Shown piece after piece: positions 1-6,529 of a stretch of DNA of 50,678 bases. A program made the position numbers and the translations under genes. Source of the DNA: a virus; the IMG/VR virus record IMGVR_UViG_3300048571_000034, positions 1 through 50,678 of that record; one strand, given 5' to 3'. Under the pieces are notes generated by a model. It saw only the letters and a program-made list of their open reading frames with translations. It had not been told where the DNA came from and made no database searches. Numbering within the stretch: the first letter of the stretch is position 1; every line of letters starts with the position of its first letter.

Positions 1-185
1 ACTGTGGCGTATGTACTATACAGATTAACAGGATTGTATCAATTCAGTACACTGCATTTTCCATAATGTGGATTATGCGCGTAGACCCTCGACCTTGGTT
101 AAGGAAGGGTAAATGCGTGTTTTTTTTTTGGGGCGAAAATAATCTCTGAAATAAGGGGGCTATGGGCGCGCGCCTTAACACTCTA

Positions 186-213
186 GTAACACGTTTCCGG
201 TAATCTGTATATA
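186..213 (+). promoter_or_regulatory. candidate sigma70 promoter with ATCTG/CAGAT palindrome
   Basis: GTAACA (186-191), a 16-base spacer and TATATA (208-213) form a modest sigma70-like promoter ahead of the small gene at 237. The -10 lies inside an inverted repeat, ATCTG at 203-207 and CAGAT at 215-219, so a repressor could sit on it. A related TACAGATTA string occurs near base 20 and another at the minus-strand promoter near 12775. The -35 matches consensus at only four of six bases, so this is a weak call. Confidence 0.35.
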
Positions 214-236
214 TCAGATCAGTCGGAGTTAGCGTC

Positions 237-407
237 ATGGCAAAAGATTTTATCCCACAAACTCAAGAGCAACGCGCTCAAGAGGCAATCGCCTACCGTG
301 CGAACGTCCAAGCGGCGCGCGCCCAAAGGGAACTATGCCAAACGGTTAAGTTCATTAAGGTCGAAAAGACAATTGCTGAACGCTTCATGTCCATCATCTC
401 TAAGTAA
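237..407 (+). CDS. small protein, 56 residues, unknown function
   Basis: An ATG at 237 follows CGGAG at 224-228, a good ribosome binding site eight bases upstream, and the frame stays open for 56 codons to TAA. The product (MAKDFIPQTQEQRAQEAIAY at its start) is polar and rich in Gln, Ala, Arg and Lys, predicted mostly helical, with no membrane segment and no recognised domain. It stands alone at the left edge, followed directly by the hairpin cluster at 416-522. Early phage genes of this size often encode host-takeover factors, but nothing here shows that function. Confidence 0.6.
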   Translation: MAKDFIPQTQEQRAQEAIAYRANVQAARAQRELCQTVKFIKVEKTIAERFMSIISK

Positions 408-415
408 TAAAGATT

Positions 416-522
416 ATCCTGCTACCCTCCCATAGTAGGATACGTCAGGCCAGCGCCTACATACAGACCATTCTCCCATGGTAAGGTATAGTAGGTGCTG
501 GCCATTAGCTGTTATATACAGC
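416..522. other. three consecutive hairpins in non-coding DNA
   Basis: Hairpin 1 pairs ATCCTGCTA (416-424) with TAGTAGGAT (433-441). Hairpin 2 pairs GGCCAGCGCCTAC (448-460) with GTAGGTGCTGGCC (491-503), 13 pairs with one G-T, and has an inner stem ACCAT/ATGGT (467-471, 478-482). Hairpin 3 pairs GCTGT (508-512) with ACAGC (518-522). No T-run follows, so simple intrinsic terminators are unlikely. They could form a structured RNA, a packaging or recombination site, or an origin element. The function is not shown. Confidence 0.6.
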
Positions 523-1041
523 AATGCTCATGTTGGTAAGGGGGGCAGCACATACACATAGGCATTAGGTGATAGGGCTAGGGCCTAGTGTGGTATGGCT
601 ATGGACTAGTACTAGGTACACTGTGTATGTACATGTGTTAATGATATACTACACACACGCGTATTCGCATGACATTTATTACTGTTAAATTATAATGTAA
701 ATAGAATTATCATATAGTCATTCATCATCTGTTCACTAACAACAAAGACAAAAGACAAAACAACAATTGATTTGTTGAAAACGAAAAAAGAATATGATAT
801 CGTATAGAAGAAGAACATGGAGCAAGCGAAGATGACCTAGGCATTATAGTTTCAAGCAGGGAATAAATAGTGGACCATGGTACCTAAGCCGGGGTGTAGG
901 GGGGTGGGTACAACAGATGCCTCCCAGGTACACCTATGGCTATGATCATAAATAGACATATGAGCGAGATTCTAATCATGCAGGACGTATTTGCACGTCG
1001 GCGAAAAGCGGCACCCGGCACTAGGTAAGAGGCATCAGACC
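523..1041. other. gene-poor stretch with AT-rich segment
   Basis: No convincing gene is seen here. Bases 600-640 carry alternating purine-pyrimidine and TGTGTATGTACATGTG-type sequence, 640-800 is strongly AT-rich with A-rich runs, and 880-910 is G-rich. A 16-codon frame at 978-1028 begins with ATG and could be a leader peptide, but it is too short to support. The AT-rich segment beside strong hairpins is the kind of place a phage replication origin might lie; this is inference only. Confidence 0.45.
944..963. repeat. ATAAATAG repeat block, copy 1
   Basis: The 20 bases at 944-963 recur at 1611-1630 with one mismatch; both lie upstream of a gene start (1042 and 1648). The core ATAAATAG also appears at 863-870 and 1570-1577. 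In copy 1 the block is preceded by TATGAT, a good -10 match, so it may mark a transcript start or a regulator site. Confidence 0.5.
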
Positions 1042-1548
1042 ATGGAAATGAAAAAGACCCAAAATAAAATCCACTACTACACTCTGAAGGCTTATCGACA
1101 ACGGATTAACTCACCGTATGGCGCGCAACCTTTACCGAACGGAGAATTCATCTTTGTCAATCGGTACTATAAGCCCATTGGCGTAGATGCTTTGAAACAT
1201 GTCAATTATAAGGACTACCCCTCCTTCATCTTGGACCTACCGCTGAGTGTCCAAGAACGAATGAACTCTTACCGTGCGTCGAACGACTGGTTCCTCTTCG
1301 GGGATGGTAACGCACCCTGGGCTCGCCATACGACAGCCGGTGAGAGGAAGGAATACGAAGCTTTAAAGATGGAGGTTGATGCTCTCCTAAAGAAGAGATA
1401 TAAGCACACCTTCGAGGATATCGTTTTCCTCAACCAGAACATCCAGGCGAAGGGTAAGGAAGGGATGGCTATGGAGCGGAACAGCTACTTCTCAAGAAAT
1501 CCCCCGGTAGGAAGAAACCTACATCCAGGACGATGGCTTCTTGCTTAA
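1042..1548 (+). CDS. unrecognised soluble protein, 168 residues
   Basis: The ATG at 1042 is preferred because AAGAGG lies nine bases upstream; an in-frame TTG at 991 has no such site. The product is basic and aromatic-rich (many Tyr, Trp and Phe), with no membrane segment or known motif. The middle reads as a compact alpha/beta protein and the last ~30 residues are Asn, Gly and Arg rich and probably disordered. It starts the accessory cluster and follows the first ATAAATAG block. I do not recognise a family. Confidence 0.6.
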   Translation: MEMKKTQNKIHYYTLKAYRQRINSPYGAQPLPNGEFIFVNRYYKPIGVDALKHVNYKDYPSFILDLPLSVQERMNSYRASNDWFLFGDGNAPWARHTTAGERKEYEALKMEVDALLKKRYKHTFEDIVFLNQNIQAKGKEGMAMERNSYFSRNPPVGRNLHPGRWLLA

Positions 1549-1610
1549 TGAGAGACTTCGGTAACCACAATAAATAGAAAAGGGCTTTACCGTTTCGATA
1601 CTTTATGTTA

Positions 1611-1630
1611 GATCATAAATAGACAAATGA
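1611..1630. repeat. ATAAATAG repeat block, copy 2
   Basis: This is the second copy of the 20-base block at 944-963, differing at one base and ending 17 bases before the ATG at 1648. A weak promoter-like TTTACC (1586-1591) lies upstream. Both copies are followed by a purine-rich ribosome-binding context, so the block probably belongs to a conserved promoter or 5' leader. Confidence 0.5.
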
Positions 1631-1647
1631 CCGGAGAACATTAACAA

Positions 1648-1866
1648 ATGCGCCCACCAGAAAACGTACTCGTAACAAAAGACTATCTTACAAAAGGACT
1701 CCTCTATGAATTGCACCAGATAGAAACGTCTGAGGAACTCAGTGATGAATTCCAGCGAGGAGCAGCCTTCGCTTTCAACAGGGCGCTTATGCGTCTATAT
1801 TACCTAGGCTCAGAGTCTGAACCGATGTACCCGACTGGTGTATGGGAAAACCTAACTGACAAATGA
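1648..1866 (+). CDS. small acidic protein, 72 residues, unknown
   Basis: ATG 1648 is preceded by CGGAGA, a good ribosome binding site. The 72-residue product is acidic and predicted helical, with the central segment EELSDEFQRGAAFAFNRALM forming one amphipathic helix; there is no membrane span. It is the second gene of the accessory cluster and sits just behind the second ATAAATAG block. No family is recognised. Confidence 0.6.
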   Translation: MRPPENVLVTKDYLTKGLLYELHQIETSEELSDEFQRGAAFAFNRALMRLYYLGSESEPMYPTGVWENLTDK

Positions 1867-1901
1867 CAGCAGACAAGATTTTTCTCGCATGAGGTTAGAC
1901 A

Positions 1902-1997
1902 ATGCTTGACTTCTCCGCGTCATTCTCTATCATCTGGGTCGCACTATCTGTTGGTACAGCCTTTGGTTTCTTCCTAGGCGTCGTGCTGCGTAAGTAA
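1902..1997 (+). CDS. tiny single-pass membrane peptide, 31 residues
   Basis: ATG 1902 has GAGG at 1891-1894 as ribosome binding site, and the frame runs 31 codons to TAA. The product has one continuous hydrophobic segment from about residue 8 to 29, with the small-residue pattern Val-Gly-Thr-Ala-Phe-Gly, and ends in Arg-Lys, which predicts a cytoplasmic C-terminus. Such peptides in phages can be lysis, superinfection-exclusion or regulatory membrane proteins; none of these is shown. It fits exactly between the flanking genes, which supports its reality. Confidence 0.55.
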   Translation: MLDFSASFSIIWVALSVGTAFGFFLGVVLRK

Positions 1998-2010
1998 AAG
2001 GTGAGACGAT

Positions 2011-2235
2011 ATGGAACCGCTAGAAGTAATCCTTGAGGAAGTAGAACGACGGAGATTCGAACTACTCAAGAAGCTCGATGTATTATACCACGATGACTCC
2101 ATAACAGATGATGTCATTACTTATTGGGTTGGGTACGAGCAGGGCCTGTATTCTATCATTACGCTCCTCCACGAAGAGCAATTGGGACTTGTGTTAGCGT
2201 CCATCCCCCCTGCTGAAATTTACTACGGAGCTTGA
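2011..2235 (+). CDS. small acidic helical protein, 74 residues
   Basis: ATG 2011 follows GGTGAG at a good distance. The product starts with a charged amphipathic helix (residues 1-25, Glu/Arg/Leu rich, coiled-coil like), followed by a Tyr/Trp/Gly stretch and a hydrophobic C-terminal third. There is no clear membrane span or known domain. It lies 13 bases after the tiny membrane peptide gene and is probably co-transcribed with it. Confidence 0.6.
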   Translation: MEPLEVILEEVERRRFELLKKLDVLYHDDSITDDVITYWVGYEQGLYSIITLLHEEQLGLVLASIPPAEIYYGA

Positions 2236-2237
2236 GA

Positions 2238-2315
2238 ATGCCAGAAAAAGGCCCGCTTGTATCTGCTTATAGTACGCTAGGTCGAAGCGGCGAGAGCCAA
2301 GAATCACCGGGATGA
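2238..2315 (+). CDS. possible 25-residue peptide
   Basis: ATG 2238 lies three bases after the preceding stop, with GGAG about ten bases upstream, and the frame runs 25 codons to TGA. The product is polar and rich in Gly and Ser with no feature. Its placement is the only support; the space to the next gene (about 107 bases) holds nothing else clear. Confidence 0.25.
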   Translation: MPEKGPLVSAYSTLGRSGESQESPG

Positions 2316-2422
2316 TGATCGTAGAGTCGATCATGTAAAAAAACCGCGACGGAGTTAAATACCGTTTGACAAGCCCTTATTACTTATAGTAATCTTCCTG
2401 AAATCAAATAGGGATGTGTCTG

Positions 2423-2809
2423 ATGAATCTAGAAGAACTTATTGAATCTCTTAATACAAGCGCGCGTGACTCTGGGTTAGATTGCGACGACATTCTCTTT
2501 GCACTAGAACACACAAGGAAACACACAATGCGTAGTCGCGTTAGAGCGTACAGTTCTGCGACTAAGGATTACTCTAAAGTACGTGATCGTATCAGCAGCA
2601 CTTGTGCTGATAACGCTGCACGTCAAAATGTAACCCATCAAACATTACATGTTCTATCTTCTGGTTTGTGTGTTGCTTTAGAAAATGGGACAACAAGAGA
2701 ACTCTTGGCGGCGGCCGCTGGTTGTTTGGGGGATTCCCTTGTGATGTTTGCCGAGGCGGCGACGTTGTTTGATCAATCCACCCATAAATATCTTGGAGAA
2801 CAATCATGA
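2423..2809 (+). CDS. unrecognised helical protein, 128 residues
   Basis: The ATG at 2423 is chosen over 2414 because AGGGA lies eight bases before it. The product is predicted all-helical and Ala, Leu and Ser rich, with four Cys and a hydrophobic C-terminal half without a true membrane span. The N-terminus contains DDILFALEHTRKHTM, which resembles KDILDALDLVRNGVL of the next gene in pattern and position, so the two may be distant paralogues. It ends in an ATGA overlap with that gene, implying coupled translation. Confidence 0.6.
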   Translation: MNLEELIESLNTSARDSGLDCDDILFALEHTRKHTMRSRVRAYSSATKDYSKVRDRISSTCADNAARQNVTHQTLHVLSSGLCVALENGTTRELLAAAAGCLGDSLVMFAEAATLFDQSTHKYLGEQS

Positions 2810-3198
2810 ACGACAAAAATAAAGACCTAGAACTTGCGAAGGCTATTGCCGCAGCGTTCCCTAAGCATTCTGACACTAAGGATATCCTTGATGCCTTGGA
2901 CCTTGTAAGAAACGGCGTGTTGCGCATGGTGGTCAATGACTGTGTTGAACAAAAGTGTGATCTATCATCAACAATATACCTCTGCAAAAAGATTTTCCAA
3001 TCGGATGTTGAGAACTATCCAGAAATCAGAGGACATATCACCTCTATTGAGAAAAAGGCAAAGGAAACTATCGCGGATGGAAAATACGGTGGAGATAGAG
3101 CGTTCCAATTAGCTTGTCGAATTACAGCAGACTTCACAGTCATCTCGAATCAAATACAAAAACACTTCGATGACTCAGGGAAACCTTACAATGCATGA
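2806..3198 (+). CDS. unrecognised helical protein, 130 residues
   Basis: It starts at the ATGA shared with the preceding gene. The product is predicted all-helical and Lys, Asp and Ala rich, with four Cys and no recognised motif. It shares length and the D-I-L-x-A-L pattern near residue 25 with its upstream neighbour, suggesting an old tandem duplication, but the similarity by eye is too weak to be sure. Its end overlaps the start of the first CCLGVAC-family gene by eight bases. Confidence 0.6.
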   Translation: MNDKNKDLELAKAIAAAFPKHSDTKDILDALDLVRNGVLRMVVNDCVEQKCDLSSTIYLCKKIFQSDVENYPEIRGHITSIEKKAKETIADGKYGGDRAFQLACRITADFTVISNQIQKHFDDSGKPYNA

Positions 3199-3601
3199 AG
3201 GCACAACAAAAGAAGAATACGCGCTCCGTCGCAAAATGTGGACCGACGCGTTGCGCTCTGGAGAGTATGCGCAAGGTCACGGTCGCCTGAAGTGGATCGA
3301 AGACGGAGAAACAACGCATTGTTGTCTCGGGGTAGCCTGCGAGGTGTTCAAGGAGTCCCTCAATCTAGTAGAGAAAAAAATCAACACAGAATGTTCTTTC
3401 AGCGGTACTATGGGCGTCCTCCTCCCCTACAGCTTGACGATGTATCTCGCCCTGCGCAGTCTGGGAGGCGAGTTAGATGCAGACGATGGTCTATCTAATT
3501 CTCTATGGAAACTAAACGACATCCAGCGATTGTCTTTTGAAGAAATAGCGAAGGTGATTGACAGCAATCCCCCTGGTCTATTCGAAGCGGGCACATATTA
3601 A
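3191..3601 (+). CDS. CCLGVAC-family protein, copy A (136 residues)
   Basis: This is the first of three paralogues (others at 3603 and 4883). Shared features in order: an N-terminal Arg-Arg-x-x-Trp-x-x-Ala-Leu-x-Ser-Gly-Glu-Tyr segment, a Cys-Cys-Leu-Gly-Val-Ala-Cys core near residue 51, a Leu-rich middle, a Leu-Asn-Asp motif, a Ser-Phe-Glu-x-Ile segment and a closing Gly-Thr-Tyr. I recall uncharacterised phage proteins with this 'ALxSGxYxQ ... CCLGV' signature, but know no function. The three cysteines may bind metal. The start at 3191 is favoured by AGGG ten bases upstream; an in-frame ATG at 3170 would deepen the overlap with the previous gene. Confidence 0.65.
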   Translation: MHEGTTKEEYALRRKMWTDALRSGEYAQGHGRLKWIEDGETTHCCLGVACEVFKESLNLVEKKINTECSFSGTMGVLLPYSLTMYLALRSLGGELDADDGLSNSLWKLNDIQRLSFEEIAKVIDSNPPGLFEAGTY

Positions 3602-3602
3602 G

Positions 3603-3989
3603 ATGATCAACGAAGCAACAGAATACACGCGTCGCCGCAAACCTTGGATTGATGCTCTTGCTTCGGGAGAGTACAAACAGGGGAAGGGTGCTCTCAAGAG
3701 AGGGGTTAAAGGGAAACCGTGTTACTGTAGTCTTGGCGTGGCGTGTGAAGTCAATAGAAAAATACTATCGCTCGCCATAAAAACATTTCACCACGACGGT
3801 GATACTGTTTACGAATATGGGGGGAACTCCGTCTTCTTACCCTCAGTGGTTCAACGATATCTCGGAATCTCTCCCAGCGGGTGTTCTTATCTTATGACCG
3901 TGAACGACTCGAAGGGCTGGTCTTTCGAAACGATCAAACAGGAGCTGGAAGTAAACCCCAGTGCGTACTTCGAGGAAGGAACATACTAG
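3603..3989 (+). CDS. CCLGVAC-family protein, copy B (128 residues)
   Basis: This is the second paralogue, starting one base after the stop of copy A. It keeps the Trp-x-x-Ala-Leu-x-Ser-Gly-Glu-Tyr-Lys-Gln segment, but the core reads CYCSLGVACEV, so a Ser replaces the second Cys of the usual Cys-Cys pair while Cys-Tyr-Cys precedes it. The Asn-Asp, Trp-Ser-Phe-Glu and final Glu-Gly-Thr-Tyr are retained. DNA identity with copy A is low, so the duplication is old. There is no clear Shine-Dalgarno; translation may depend on read-over from copy A. Confidence 0.65.
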   Translation: MINEATEYTRRRKPWIDALASGEYKQGKGALKRGVKGKPCYCSLGVACEVNRKILSLAIKTFHHDGDTVYEYGGNSVFLPSVVQRYLGISPSGCSYLMTVNDSKGWSFETIKQELEVNPSAYFEEGTY

Positions 3990-3991
3990 GT

Positions 3992-4087
3992 ATGCTTATA
4001 GATCACGGAACGACGTACGAGACGGGAACCCGAGTCATAAATCGGGTACACAGAAACAAGGACAGTGTAACGAAGACTCACAAATGA
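3992..4087 (+). CDS. possible 31-residue basic peptide coupled to next gene
   Basis: ATG 3992 follows the stop of copy B by two bases, and the frame ends in TGA overlapping the ATG at 4084 (ATGA), the coupling arrangement used across this cluster. The product is basic and polar (Thr, Arg, Lys, Asn) and shows no domain. A small stem ACCCGA/TCGGGT lies inside it. It could equally be a leader that feeds ribosomes to the membrane gene downstream. Confidence 0.35.
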   Translation: MLIDHGTTYETGTRVINRVHRNKDSVTKTHK

Positions 4088-4302
4088 GATATGACCCTGC
4101 GGTCGGAGGCTATCCCCAAAGGACAATCTACAAGATTCTGTACGGACTGATCCTGCTAAGTGGAGCCCTATCGGTCGCTTATTTGTACGATGGTCTCGGA
4201 CTGTCCCTGTTTACCATACTTTCGGCCATGGTGACTTTTCTCTTGCTAGAGTTCGTCTGGTTTGATATAGATGATCCACGAAGACTTCGTGAGAGAAAGT
4301 AA
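4084..4302 (+). CDS. two-helix membrane protein, 72 residues
   Basis: ATG 4084 overlaps the stop of the upstream small frame. The product has two hydrophobic segments, about residues 16-34 and 38-58, joined by a short turn, with a charged tail (DDPRRLRERK). Topology suggests both ends are cytoplasmic. The DNA for the second segment's end (4231-4268) is repeated just after the gene at 4309-4345. No family is recognised; phage holins, antiholins and exclusion proteins can have this shape, but there is no lysis gene nearby. Confidence 0.6.
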   Translation: MRYDPAVGGYPQRTIYKILYGLILLSGALSVAYLYDGLGLSLFTILSAMVTFLLLEFVWFDIDDPRRLRERK

Positions 4303-4345
4303 CTGTGACAACTTTTCTCTTGCTAGAGTTTGACTGGTTTGATAT
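4231..4345. repeat. imperfect direct repeat of ~36 bases flanking a gene end
   Basis: Bases 4231-4268 (end of the two-helix membrane gene) and 4309-4345 (after its stop) share ACTTTTCTCTTGCTAGAGTT exactly, then a few mismatches, then CTGGTTTGATAT. The unit offset is 77 bases. The second copy encodes nothing by itself, so it looks like the residue of a tandem duplication or recombination event that fused new sequence behind the gene. Confidence 0.7.
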
Positions 4346-4412
4346 GAGAAAAAAAATAGAGAGGACTGTGTTACCTCTAAAGAATCTCCCCCAGGCTAGA
4401 GAAAGCTAAAAC

Positions 4413-4883
4413 ATGAGTGATGATCCGGTTTTGTTCCTTCTTTATTGCGCGGGCGGGTTTATAGTTCTACTACTCTACTACATTCTGCGTCTCGCCCCTT
4501 GGAAGGACAAACGAGCTACTGAAGCTGAAGCTGAAGCTGAAGCTGAAGCTGAAGTGGAGCCCACTCCCTCCGATATTTCTGATCTTAAAAATCAGCTCAT
4601 TGCGGCTCGCAGCATGTTTCGAGAACATAAGAGCGATGCGGTTCGCATTTGGAACCCGATGCGTGGTGGGTGGAAGAGACTCCGTGAAGACGGGGCCTAC
4701 GTCAGCGCAGACCCACCAGACCTGGGTGACTATTCAGATGGCTGGAAGGCCTGTCTCAAGGAGATACTTCATAGTCTCAACGATTTTAAAACAGAAACCG
4801 GATGCACTTCCACCGCTGCTGTTGAAGTTATGAAGAGCCACATTAGGTCTAGGTTATCCCCGACGCAAAAGGAGAAGAAGTGA
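4413..4883 (+). CDS. membrane-anchored protein with shared N-terminus, 156 residues
   Basis: The N-terminus MSDDPVLFLLYCAGGFIVLL forms one membrane helix (about residues 6-26). The first 56 bases of the gene match those of the gene at 6526 with one mismatch, while everything downstream differs. After the helix come five GAAGCT repeats (4521-4550) encoding an alternating Glu-Ala stretch, then a soluble domain of about 100 residues with Trp and Lys rich segments and a central GDYSDGWKACLKEI helix. The soluble domain is not recognised and is probably cytoplasmic. The stop overlaps the start of copy C of the CCLGVAC family. Confidence 0.6.
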   Translation: MSDDPVLFLLYCAGGFIVLLLYYILRLAPWKDKRATEAEAEAEAEAEVEPTPSDISDLKNQLIAARSMFREHKSDAVRIWNPMRGGWKRLREDGAYVSADPPDLGDYSDGWKACLKEILHSLNDFKTETGCTSTAAVEVMKSHIRSRLSPTQKEKK

Positions 4884-5266
4884 TGGTAACGAAACGAACA
4901 TACAAAGCTCGCCGCGAAAAGTGGCTCCGGGCTCTTGAGAGCGGAGAGTATAAACAGGCAAGAAGAGCACTCCAGAAAAACGGAGGATTCTGCTGTCTTG
5001 GTGTTGCTTGTGATCTGTTCGCAAAAAAAGTCAAGGCGTATATACACACATATGAAGATGGCAGCGTAGACTATGTAGACCTTCCTCCTGCAGTTCGTGA
5101 TCATCTCGGTATGCGCACCACAAACGGTATGTATGGTTTTGCTGATACTGATGGTCCCGTTCTCGACCTCATGCATCTCAATGACGCCAAGAGATGGAGT
5201 TTCAAACAGATCGCCGCGTTCATTCGGAAGAACGCCAATAAACTCTTCGTTGAAGGTACTTACTAG
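4883..5266 (+). CDS. CCLGVAC-family protein, copy C (127 residues)
   Basis: This is the third paralogue, and the closest to what I take as the family pattern: residues 11-25 hold Arg-Glu-Lys-Trp-Leu-Arg-Ala-Leu-Glu-Ser-Gly-Glu-Tyr-Lys-Gln, then FCCLGVACDLFAKK, then DLPPAVRDHLGM, HLNDAKRWSFKQIA and a final Val-Glu-Gly-Thr-Tyr. ATG 4883 is chosen because AAGGAG lies eight bases upstream; a GTG at 4880 is also possible. It is separated from copies A and B by two unrelated membrane genes, so the array has been broken by insertion or the copy moved. Confidence 0.65.
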   Translation: MVTKRTYKARREKWLRALESGEYKQARRALQKNGGFCCLGVACDLFAKKVKAYIHTYEDGSVDYVDLPPAVRDHLGMRTTNGMYGFADTDGPVLDLMHLNDAKRWSFKQIAAFIRKNANKLFVEGTY

Positions 5267-5267
5267 A

Positions 5268-5694
5268 ATGCCCCAACGCAATTCCGGATACGAGCGTAAA
5301 GAGCGAGATTTCTATCCGACACCTGCGTGGGTGAGTGAAGTCATCGTCCCGTATATTCCCACCAAAGCTGTGACATGGGAGCCTGCCTGTGGTGATGGGG
5401 CTATGGCTAGGGTAATAAACGCCAAGTACACGACGGATATAGAGTCTCCCGATTGACTTCGATAGTGGAAAAACCCGCAGGGATATGTTTAAAGACTGTC
5501 CCGCATACCTCTGCAAGGTCGTACTGACTTCACGCATCATCTGGTTCACGAAAGAGGACGGAACAGACAATCCCTCAACCAACCACGCGTGGTTCGTCTG
5601 GGATTGGAGTAAACCCGCGGACGATAAGCCATTCACAGACTATCATTTTCGTACAGCAGAAGAGACAACTAGGAAGAAGGTAAAAGCGGCATGA
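5268..5694 (+). pseudogene. remnant of a phage DNA N6-adenine methyltransferase
   Basis: The frame from ATG 5268 to 5456 carries the N-terminus of a SAM-dependent DNA methyltransferase: RDFYPTPAWVSEVI and the SAM-binding WEPACGDGAMARVI. Another frame from about 5455 to 5694 carries the C-terminus (VVLTSRIIWF, then NHAWFVWDW), which in intact homologues follows the catalytic NPPY/F region. About 100 residues in between, including that catalytic motif, are missing and the halves are out of frame. The two pieces could be made as separate short proteins (62 and, from ATG 5485, 69 residues), but neither should methylate DNA. The family match rests on remembered motif order. It lies in the accessory region, where such genes usually protect phage DNA from restriction. 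Confidence 0.65.
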
Positions 5695-5921
5695 GCAACG
5701 AAGAGCGTGAGTATGATTTGGATAGACAGAACAGGTGGAAGGAGCTAGACTACATCCTGGCCTGTCTCGAAGCCGCTAAAAAAGAAGGACTTCTCAATGA
5801 GGTCCTCGGGGATTTCCTCGAAGAGGTCAAATACAAGAAGGGTCACAGCGATGGACACTTCATCTCCCAAGCTCTTCGCGACTGGGACATACCACCACCA
5901 GTTGTAGGAGGTTCGGCGTGA
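5691..5921 (+). CDS. small acidic helical protein, 76 residues
   Basis: It starts at an ATGA overlap with the methyltransferase C-terminal frame and ends in a GTGA overlap with the next gene. The product is charged and helical in its first 50 residues (YILACLEAAKKEGLLNEVL segment) and ends in a Pro-Pro-Pro tail. No domain or membrane span is seen and no family is recognised. Its overlaps show it belongs to one polycistronic message running from about 1042 to 8521. Confidence 0.6.
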   Translation: MSNEEREYDLDRQNRWKELDYILACLEAAKKEGLLNEVLGDFLEEVKYKKGHSDGHFISQALRDWDIPPPVVGGSA

Positions 5922-6529
5922 CAGCTCATAATGGAAGTGTCTACCTCAACGGGGAAGACATGTACAGCCACTTCAATACTACCTTCAGAGAACTTGAAGA
6001 ACACGGTAACGTGCTATTCTCTGTAGAGACACACGAGGCTTTCGGAAAATTCTTAATTGAACTATACAGTAAGAACCTGAACACAAAAGCGCTGACAAAA
6101 CTCGGGGAACTCGCCGACCTTAATCCTTACGCGTGTTTCAAATCCACTTTTAACCACGTGGTTCTGGGCTCCGGTCCGGTGTTTGTATCCGTATACCAGA
6201 CGGAAGTATCGGTTTACGATAACGGACATAAGCGTAGTCTATCTACTCTAACTACCGGATACCCAAACTCTCCTCTGTTTTTTTATCCACACGTAGGTGA
6301 CCCTCTGTACTTTCCGCAAGAGGGTTTAGTCGATAGCTTCGCTTTATCTAATGGGATTTTGAAGGTAACAAAGGAGGAAGACGTACTGTACCTACAGTAC
6401 GCGGATGGTAGAGATAAACTTTGGACGGCGTACTGCGGTCCCGTTTGCTACGTAGAGCAAGAGCATGCTGATCCACGAGAAGAAGTTCTAAAAAGAATCT
6501 TTCCACCTACGGGGGCATCTACACTATGA
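5918..6529 (+). CDS. unrecognised soluble protein, 203 residues
   Basis: A GTG start at 5918 is supported by AGGAGG six to eight bases upstream, the strongest ribosome binding site in this cluster, so the protein may be made in quantity. The product begins helical and turns beta-rich (Val, Tyr, Phe, Gly, Ser) after about residue 70. There is no membrane segment, signal peptide or catalytic motif I can name. It ends in an ATGA overlap with the membrane gene at 6526. No family is recognised. Confidence 0.6.
   Translation: MTAHNGSVYLNGEDMYSHFNTTFRELEEHGNVLFSVETHEAFGKFLIELYSKNLNTKALTKLGELADLNPYACFKSTFNHVVLGSGPVFVSVYQTEVSVYDNGHKRSLSTLTTGYPNSPLFFYPHVGDPLYFPQEGLVDSFALSNGILKVTKEEDVLYLQYADGRDKLWTAYCGPVCYVEQEHADPREEVLKRIFPPTGASTL

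Noticed and set aside
203-219. LexA/SOS box
   Set aside because: CTGTATATATCAGA lacks the CTGT-N8-ACAG pattern; kept only as a general palindrome.
44-238. 64-codon minus-strand frame at the left end
   Set aside because: It covers the candidate promoter and operator of the plus-strand gene at 237, has no ribosome binding site and odd composition.
880-910. G-rich stretch as a G-quadruplex
   Set aside because: Runs GGGG, GGGGGG, GGG give only three clear tracts; too weak to claim.
991-1041. TTG-initiated extension of the 1042 gene, and a 16-codon ATG frame at 978
   Set aside because: No ribosome binding site for the TTG; the short frame has no support beyond an ATG.
5220-5636. 138-codon minus-strand frame over the methyltransferase remnant
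   Set aside because: The plus-strand pieces carry recognisable methyltransferase motifs; the minus frame has none and no ribosome binding site.
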